In this document: piece by piece, positions 1 through 4,291 of the stretch | Layout: each line of letters begins with the position of its first letter | Numbering within the stretch: the first letter of the stretch is position 1 | Assembly (NCBI GenBank): GCA_019347995.1 | Contig: JAHWKH010000144.1 | Coordinates: forward strand, 1 to 6,706 | DNA: 6,706 nt | Source: Gemmatimonadota bacterium | GTDB taxonomy: Bacteria > Gemmatimonadota > Gemmatimonadetes > Longimicrobiales > UBA6960 | Reading direction: 5' to 3' | Position numbers and translations under genes: made by a program | The notes under the pieces: model-generated | Databases searched by the model: none | The model's input: the letters and a program-made list of their open reading frames with translations, nothing else | Told to the model about the DNA's origin: nothing

Positions 1-537
1 CCAGGCGTCGCCGCCCAGGGACCCTCCGGGCTGGATGTAGCCGTAGCCGGTCTCGGGCCGGTCCGGCTCCACGCCGAGGGTGACCAGCACGCCCTCACGG
101 CGGGCCAGGTCCGCCGCCGAGCGCACCAGGTCCACGAAGCGGTCGACGGGCCGGATCACGTGGTCGGCGTGGAGGGACACCAGCACGGCGTCGGGATCCT
201 CCCGGTGGAGCCGGGCCGCGGCCCACGCCAGGGCCGGCCCGGTGCCACGCGGAGCGGGCTCCGTCATCCACGTGGGCGAGGGAAGGGGGGGGAGGACGGA
301 GCGCATGGCGTCGACGAGGTCGGCCCGCGCCAGCACGCGGATGCGCGCATCGTCGGTGAGGGCTCGCGCCCGATCCACGGTGTCGGCGATGAGGGGGGCG
401 TCGCTGCCCAGGGGAAGGAGCTGCTTGGGGCGCGCCGGCGTGCTGGCCGGCCAGAACCTGGATCCGACGCCTCCGGCCAGGATGGTCGCCCAGAGGTGGC
501 GGTCAGTCCCGCTCGAGGATCTCGTCGATCCGGGCAA
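1..537 (-). CDS. manC: Mannose-1-phosphate guanylyltransferase, N-terminal part (cut by left window edge)
   Basis: Makes GDP-mannose from mannose 1-phosphate and GTP in the cytoplasm, a precursor for polysaccharides and glycans. The frame is open from 537 to the window edge (179 codons, about half the usual 350 or so). Numbering from a TTG at 537-535, the nucleotidyltransferase signature GGVGSRFWP is at 22-30 with the conserved Lys at 38 (ARPKQLLPLG). The EPAPRGTGPA segment is at 93-102, ADH at 124-126, and RPETGYGYI, typical of ManC-type enzymes, at 160-168. The start is uncertain. Homology suggests a start near residue 11-12 (TDRHLW), but no ATG or GTG lies there in frame. The nearest in-frame candidate is the TTG, which overlaps the upstream response regulator by 35 nt and has only a weak AAGAAG-like ribosome site. 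Tight overlap implies translational coupling and one transcript with the regulator. The family assignment is firm; the start is not. Confidence 0.88.
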   Translation of the reverse strand, partial: MPGSTRSSSGTDRHLWATILAGGVGSRFWPASTPARPKQLLPLGSDAPLIADTVDRARALTDDARIRVLARADLVDAMRSVLPPLPSPTWMTEPAPRGTGPALAWAAARLHREDPDAVLVSLHADHVIRPVDRFVDLVRSAADLARREGVLVTLGVEPDRPETGYGYIQPGGSLGGDAW

Positions 538-904
538 GGAGCTTCTTGGGGCTGAAGGGCTTGGTGACGAAGTCGTCGGCGCCCAGGTTGAACGCCTCGT
601 CGCGGTCGGCGTCCTGGCCCTTCGCCGTCAGGATCACCACGGGCACGGATTGCCTGTGGTCCAGCTCCCTGAGCCGGTCCAGGACCTCGAGCCCGGTCGC
701 CCCCGGCATCATGATGTCCAGCAGGACCAGGTCGTACGCGTCCTGGCCCTCCAGGAGCTCCAGCGCAGCGGGTCCGTCCGCCACCGAGTCCACCTGGAAC
801 GAGGCGGCCTCCAGCAGTGTGACCAGGATCCGCCGGATGTGTGGCTCGTCGTCCGCCACGAGGATCCGTCCTCGAGGCGATCGGTCCGTCGCCGGTAGTG
901 CCAT
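503..904 (-). CDS. Single-domain (CheY-like) response regulator receiver protein
   Basis: A 133-residue protein that is almost entirely one receiver domain, with no DNA-binding or enzymatic output domain. All phosphorylation residues are present: acidic pair D18-D19 in ILVADDEP, phospho-acceptor D63 in LVLLDIMMPG, switch Thr T93 in VVILTAK, aromatic F112 and Lys K115 in DDFVTKPF. It should take phosphate from a histidine kinase and act through protein contacts or as a phosphorelay intermediate in the cytoplasm. The ATG at 904-902 is preceded by AGGAG at a 9-nt spacing and by a plausible promoter, so the start is well supported. About twelve residues precede the first strand. Its 3' end overlaps the guanylyltransferase frame, suggesting a two-gene operon. 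No kinase is adjacent; the nearest in the window is the one at 3052-4236. Target unknown. Confidence 0.93.
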   Translation of the reverse strand: MALPATDRSPRGRILVADDEPHIRRILVTLLEAASFQVDSVADGPAALELLEGQDAYDLVLLDIMMPGATGLEVLDRLRELDHRQSVPVVILTAKGQDADRDEAFNLGADDFVTKPFSPKKLLARIDEILERD

Positions 905-913
905 GCGGCCACG

Positions 914-918
914 CTCCT
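914..918 (-). promoter_or_regulatory. Ribosome binding site of the response regulator
   Basis: The minus strand reads GGAAGGAG here, with the AGGAG core at 914-918 and 9 nt to the ATG at 904-902. It fixes the start of the response regulator. Confidence 0.75.
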
Positions 919-943
919 TCCGGACCTGGATTCGGGGCGCGGG

Positions 944-972
944 AACCTACCGGCGGAGGGGGGTAAAGTCAA
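944..972 (-). promoter_or_regulatory. Predicted sigma70-type promoter for response regulator / manC
   Basis: On the minus strand TTGACT (972-967) and TAGGTT (949-944) are separated by exactly 17 nt. The first matches the TTGACA consensus at five of six positions. The second matches TATAAT only at T, A and the final T, which is usual in GC-rich genomes. Transcription would begin near 937, giving a leader of about 33 nt with the ribosome site inside it. This is prediction from motif and spacing only. Confidence 0.5.
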
Positions 973-994
973 GGAACAAGCGGGACTTACGGGG

Positions 995-1024
995 TTGACT
1001 CCGTGCGTCCTTCGCGGGTACTGT
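995..1024 (+). promoter_or_regulatory. Predicted sigma70-type promoter for the lipoprotein–serS gene set
   Basis: TTGACT (995-1000) is followed after 18 nt by TACTGT (1019-1024), a weak -10 match. Transcription would start near 1031, about 40 nt before the lipoprotein ATG. The -35 hexamer is identical to that of the divergent minus-strand promoter and lies 22 nt from it, back to back. Motif-based prediction only; the -10 is poorer than the one on the other strand. Confidence 0.4.
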
Positions 1025-1070
1025 TCCCGACCCTCCCGGGCCGATGATCCCCTGTCCCGAAATGGTCTGA

Positions 1071-1685
1071 ATGTGGTTCTCTGAAGATGCCCCTCGTCGA
1101 TCCCTCCGTAGCACACGGCGTGCCGGGATGGCCATCGCGCTGCCTCTGCTGCTCCTCGGCATGCTCGCGTGCGGCGACGATCCGTTCGAGGTGCGCTGGA
1201 CGGCGCAGCCGGATACGGTGCTCCTCTACTCCCTCGCCCGCCCGGAGCTGAACCTGCCGGCCGGGTTCAATTTCGCCCCGGATCGCCGACATTCCATCGT
1301 GGTCGAGGCGCCCGGCAGCACGGGCCTATGGGACGTGGCCGTGGACACGCGCGACGGGCAGCTGGCCTTCGTCCTTCCGGGGACCTTCGGGATCCCCTCC
1401 CGCGCCCGCATGACGTCCCTGGGTGGCGGGCTGGAGTTCGAGGAGGTGGCCGAAGCGCCCCGGGACACGGCGGCCTACCACGCGAGCGAGCCCCTCCCGG
1501 TGAACGAGGGCTCGATCTACGTCGTGCAGACGGACGCGCGGACGGGCAGCTTCCGGCGCTCGTGCGTCTACTACGCCAAGATCGAGCCTCTCGAGGCCGA
1601 CGTGGCGGCGGGCACGCTCCGTTTCGTGTACGACGCCAGCCCGGTCTGCAACGACCGGCGGCTCGTGCCGCCCGACAGGGACTAG
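1071..1685 (+). CDS. Predicted lipoprotein of unknown function
   Basis: A 204-residue protein that I do not recognise. The N-terminus has a basic stretch (residues 9-17, five Arg), a hydrophobic core (20-32, MAIALPLLLLGML) and Cys34 in MLAC-GDD. This looks like a lipoprotein signal peptide, although Met at -3 of the lipobox is less usual than Leu. The product is therefore probably a lipid-anchored envelope protein. The rest is mixed polar sequence without an obvious catalytic motif or repeat; two further cysteines (C165, C193) near the C-terminus could form a disulfide. The ATG at 1071 directly follows an in-frame TGA, so it is the most upstream start. The next Met (1128) would leave a signal without positive charges, so 1071 is preferred despite a weak ribosome site. 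It lies 10 nt before serS and is probably co-transcribed with it. Confidence 0.75.
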   Translation: MWFSEDAPRRSLRSTRRAGMAIALPLLLLGMLACGDDPFEVRWTAQPDTVLLYSLARPELNLPAGFNFAPDRRHSIVVEAPGSTGLWDVAVDTRDGQLAFVLPGTFGIPSRARMTSLGGGLEFEEVAEAPRDTAAYHASEPLPVNEGSIYVVQTDARTGSFRRSCVYYAKIEPLEADVAAGTLRFVYDASPVCNDRRLVPPDRD

Positions 1686-1695
1686 CTGCCCCTCG

Positions 1696-2979
1696 ATGCT
1701 CGACATCCGAGCCCTCCGGGCCGAGCCGGAGGCGGTGAAGCGCGCCCTGGCGCGACGGGGGCGGGACTTCGCAGCGGTGGTGGACGAGATCCTGGCCGTG
1801 GACGAGGAGCGGCGGGCCGCCATCGCCGAGGCCGACGACCTCAAGGCCACCCGCAACGAGGTGTCGAAGGCCATCGGCGAGCGGAAGCGGGCCGGTGAGG
1901 ACGCCGCGGAGATGATCGAGCGCATGCGCCAGGTGGGCGAGCGCATCGACGCGCTCGACGCCGCGGTGGGCCGGGCCGACGCGCGCATCGCCGAGCTGCT
2001 GCTGGACACGCCGAACCTGCCCCTGGACGGGCTGCCCGACGGGGGCGAGGAGGCGAACCGGGTCGAGAAGACGTGGGGCGAGCCGGCGGACTTCCCGTTT
2101 CGGCCCCGGCCACACTGGGAGCTGGGCGAGGCCCTGGGCATCCTGGACCTGGAGCGCGGCGCCCGCGTGGCCGGCTCGGGATTTCCGGTGCTGCGCGGGG
2201 CCGGTGCCAGGCTCCAGCGCGGCCTCATCAACTGGTTCCTCGACGTGCACACCGGCGAGCACGGCTACGAGGAATTGCGCGTTCCCTACCTGGTGAGCAC
2301 CGAGTCCCTCACCGGCACCTGGCAGCTCCCCAAGTTCAGTGACGAGTCGTACCGGGTCGAGCGCGACGACCTCTGTCTCATCCCCACCGCGGAGGTGCCC
2401 GTGACGAACCTCCACAGGGGCGAGCTGCTCATGGGCGACGCGCTGCCGCTCAAGTACACGGCGTACTCGCCCTGCTTCCGTCGCGAGGCGGGCGCCGCGG
2501 GCAAGGACACGCGCGGGCTTCTGCGGGTGCATCAGTTCGACAAGGTGGAGCTGGTACGCTACGAGCGGCCGGAGCGGAGCCGCGATGCGCTGGAGGAGCT
2601 CACGCGTCACGCCGAGACGCTCCTCGAGCGCCTGGGCCTCCACCACCGCAGGGTGACGCTGGCCGCCGGCGACGTGGGCTTCACGTCTGCCATGACCTAC
2701 GACCTGGAGATCTGGGCGCCGGGGGTGGGGAGCTGGCTCGAGGTGTCGAGCTGCTCCACGTTCACCGACTACCAGGCGCGCCGCGCGGATCTGCGCTTCC
2801 GGCCCGCCCCGGGCGAGAAGCCCGAGCACCTGCACACCCTGAACGGATCCGGACTCGCGCTGCCCCGGCTGATGGCCGCCCTCCTGGAGACGTACCAGGA
2901 GGAGGACGGCTCCGTGTCGCTGCCCGAGGTGCTCCACGGACCCGTGGGGCTGACCCGTCTGGAGCCGGCCGGCGCCTGA
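1696..2979 (+). CDS. serS: Seryl-tRNA synthetase
   Basis: Charges tRNA-Ser (and tRNA-Sec where present) with serine in the cytoplasm. At 427 residues it has normal bacterial length. The N-terminal MLDIRALRAEPEAVKRAL matches family starts and supports the ATG at 1696. Residues 30-100 form the charged, heptad-like helical arm that grips the tRNA. Class II motifs are intact: motif 1 around 160-185, the serine-binding TAE at 231-233 in LIPTAEVP, motif 2 CFRREAGAAGKDTRG at 260-274, LEVSSCSTFTDYQARR at 348-363, and motif 3 HTLNGSGLALPR at 380-391. W209 sits in GTWQLPKF where GTGQLPKF is usual. The wording FTSAMTYDLEIW resembles Bacteroidota SerRS. The start lacks a good ribosome site (AGGGA 14 nt upstream), so translation may depend on coupling to the lipoprotein gene ending 10 nt earlier. 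Confidence 0.97.
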   Translation: MLDIRALRAEPEAVKRALARRGRDFAAVVDEILAVDEERRAAIAEADDLKATRNEVSKAIGERKRAGEDAAEMIERMRQVGERIDALDAAVGRADARIAELLLDTPNLPLDGLPDGGEEANRVEKTWGEPADFPFRPRPHWELGEALGILDLERGARVAGSGFPVLRGAGARLQRGLINWFLDVHTGEHGYEELRVPYLVSTESLTGTWQLPKFSDESYRVERDDLCLIPTAEVPVTNLHRGELLMGDALPLKYTAYSPCFRREAGAAGKDTRGLLRVHQFDKVELVRYERPERSRDALEELTRHAETLLERLGLHHRRVTLAAGDVGFTSAMTYDLEIWAPGVGSWLEVSSCSTFTDYQARRADLRFRPAPGEKPEHLHTLNGSGLALPRLMAALLETYQEEDGSVSLPEVLHGPVGLTRLEPAGA

Positions 2980-2998
2980 GGCCCCGATGGCGCCCGAA

Positions 2999-3013
2999 GC
3001 CCGGAGACCGGGC
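2999..3013 (+). other. Short GC hairpin between serS and the histidine kinase gene
   Basis: GCCCGG, loop AGA, CCGGGC gives a perfect 6-bp stem in the 72-nt gap after serS. There is no T-run after it, so it is not a standard intrinsic terminator. It could be a processing or attenuating structure, or chance in GC-rich DNA. Confidence 0.3.
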
Positions 3014-3040
3014 GCTCGCGCGTCCGACCGCGCCCCCACG

Positions 3041-3045
3041 GGAGG
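3041..3045 (+). promoter_or_regulatory. Ribosome binding site of the histidine kinase
   Basis: GGAGG lies 6 nt before the ATG at 3052. It is the strongest ribosome site on the plus strand here and settles the kinase start. Confidence 0.8.
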
Positions 3046-3051
3046 AACGGG

Positions 3052-4236
3052 ATGATCCGCATCAAGTGGCCCGTCGCCCTGGCCACGCTGTTCGTTCTGC
3101 TCCTGGGTTGGTACCTCCTCTACACCCAGCAGATCGTCCAGGCGCTGCGCACGGACGCCGAGACCCTCACGCAGATCTTCGCCGAGGTCCAGGAGGGGCT
3201 CACCAGCACCGATCCCGCGGCCGAGGTGGAGGCGCTCGTGCGGCTGCAGCGCATCATCATCGAATCGGGCGTTCCCCTGGTGCAGACGGGCCCCGGCGAC
3301 ACGGTCCTGGCCGTCACGAATCTCCCCTTCGAAGCCGATCTGGACACGCCCGAGGGACAGGCGAGGGTCCGGGCGTACGTGCGGCGCCTCGACGCGCGCC
3401 ATCCGCCCGTGGGCGACCCCGACCTGATGCACCTGCACTACGGCGACACGCCCGAGGTACGCCGCCTGCGCTGGATCCCGTGGCTCCAGGCCGGAGGCCT
3501 CTTCCTCACCGTGCTGGTGGGCTTCACCATCATCCGCTACCAGCGGCGTGTCGAGGGGGAGCGGGCGTGGACTTCCATGGCCCGGGAGCTGGCGCACCAG
3601 CTGGGCACGCCCATCAGCTCCCTGCAGGGATGGCTGGAGCTGCTGCGCCTTCCTCGGGAGGAGAGGCCCGGAAGCCTGCGCGAGGGGGAGGTGGCCGCCG
3701 CCATCGAGGAGGACCTGGTGCGCCTCGAGCGGATCAGCCACCGCTTCGAGCTGATCGGGCGCGACCCGGAGCTCCAGCGGCTGTCCCTGGGCCGGGTCGT
3801 GCAGGACCTGGAGCGCTACCTCCAGACGCGGCTGCCCCGGCTGGGACGCGGGGTGGAGCTGCGCATCGACGTGCCCGACGACCTGCCTCCCGTGCGGGCC
3901 AACGAGGTGCTCCTGGTCTGGGCGCTGGAGAACGTGGTGAAGAACGCCCTGGACGCCCTGGCCGGGCGCGGGGGCCGCATCACCGTGAGCGCCAGGGAGC
4001 TCCTGGACCCGGACTACGTCGCCCTGCGGGTCGAGGACGACGGCCCCGGGGTGAGCGTCGACATCCGGGACACGATCTTCGAGCCGGGCGTGACCTCCAA
4101 ATCCGGGGGGTGGGGCGTCGGGCTCGCGCTCTCACGCCGCATCGTGGAGGGTGTCCACGGAGGCCGCATCGAGCTCTTGGACACCCGGGAGGGAGGCGCG
4201 ACATTCGAGATCCGCCTCCCCGCCGACCGCCCCTGA
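3052..4236 (+). CDS. Membrane sensor histidine kinase, HAMP-less, AHQLGTP H-box type
   Basis: A 394-residue kinase that should autophosphorylate on His and pass phosphate to a response regulator. TM1 spans residues about 6-24 and TM2 about 143-162, enclosing an extracytoplasmic sensor region of about 115 residues without a recognised domain. TM2 is followed within about 20 residues by the H-box AHQLGTPISSLQGW (phospho-His H182), leaving no room for HAMP. The ATPase domain is complete: N-box ENVVKNALDAL (293-303, N298), G1 VEDDGPG (327-333, D329), F-box IFEPGVTSKSG (342-352) and G2 GWGVGLAL (353-360). The AHQLGTPISS wording and the HYGDTPEVRRLRWIPWLQ stretch before TM2 resemble a kinase family I associate with Bacteroidota (established from memory, not searched). 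No regulator is adjacent; genes on either side are serS and a helicase. Signal unknown. Confidence 0.93.
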   Translation: MIRIKWPVALATLFVLLLGWYLLYTQQIVQALRTDAETLTQIFAEVQEGLTSTDPAAEVEALVRLQRIIIESGVPLVQTGPGDTVLAVTNLPFEADLDTPEGQARVRAYVRRLDARHPPVGDPDLMHLHYGDTPEVRRLRWIPWLQAGGLFLTVLVGFTIIRYQRRVEGERAWTSMARELAHQLGTPISSLQGWLELLRLPREERPGSLREGEVAAAIEEDLVRLERISHRFELIGRDPELQRLSLGRVVQDLERYLQTRLPRLGRGVELRIDVPDDLPPVRANEVLLVWALENVVKNALDALAGRGGRITVSARELLDPDYVALRVEDDGPGVSVDIRDTIFEPGVTSKSGGWGVGLALSRRIVEGVHGGRIELLDTREGGATFEIRLPADRP

Positions 4237-4238
4237 TC

Positions 4239-4253
4239 GCCGGCGGGGCCGGC
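4239..4253 (+). other. Short GC hairpin after the histidine kinase gene
   Basis: GCCGGC, loop GGG, GCCGGC forms a 6-bp stem starting 3 nt after the kinase stop codon. No T-run follows. It may protect or process the 3' end or modestly attenuate helicase expression; a chance origin is possible. Confidence 0.3.
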
Positions 4254-4291
4254 GTCCGCCCCCCACCTCCCGCCCCGAGCCCGCGAGCGCA

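Noticed and set aside
270..300. Possible frameshift in the guanylyltransferase at the run of eight G (plus strand)
   Set aside because: Counting the run as eight bases keeps the frame, and the protein reads through into WMTEPAPRGTGPA without a stop.
80..998. Plus-strand open frames at 80-898 and 546-998
   Set aside because: They are antisense to the guanylyltransferase and response regulator, both of which have intact family motifs on the minus strand.
905..1070. Possible small RNA or small gene in the divergent intergenic region
   Set aside because: Apart from the two predicted promoters and the ribosome site I saw no convincing short coding frame, terminator or conserved RNA fold.
1267..3741. 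An 824-codon open frame on the minus strand across the lipoprotein, serS and kinase genes
   Set aside because: It lies antisense to genes with clear family motifs, and its His/Arg/Gly/Leu-rich translation has no domain. Long antisense frames are expected from strong third-position GC bias.
4151..4291. A 47-residue N-terminal extension of the helicase starting at ATG 4151
   Set aside because: It overlaps the kinase gene by 86 nt and yields Pro/Arg/Ser-rich low-complexity sequence, while family members begin shortly before the Q motif.
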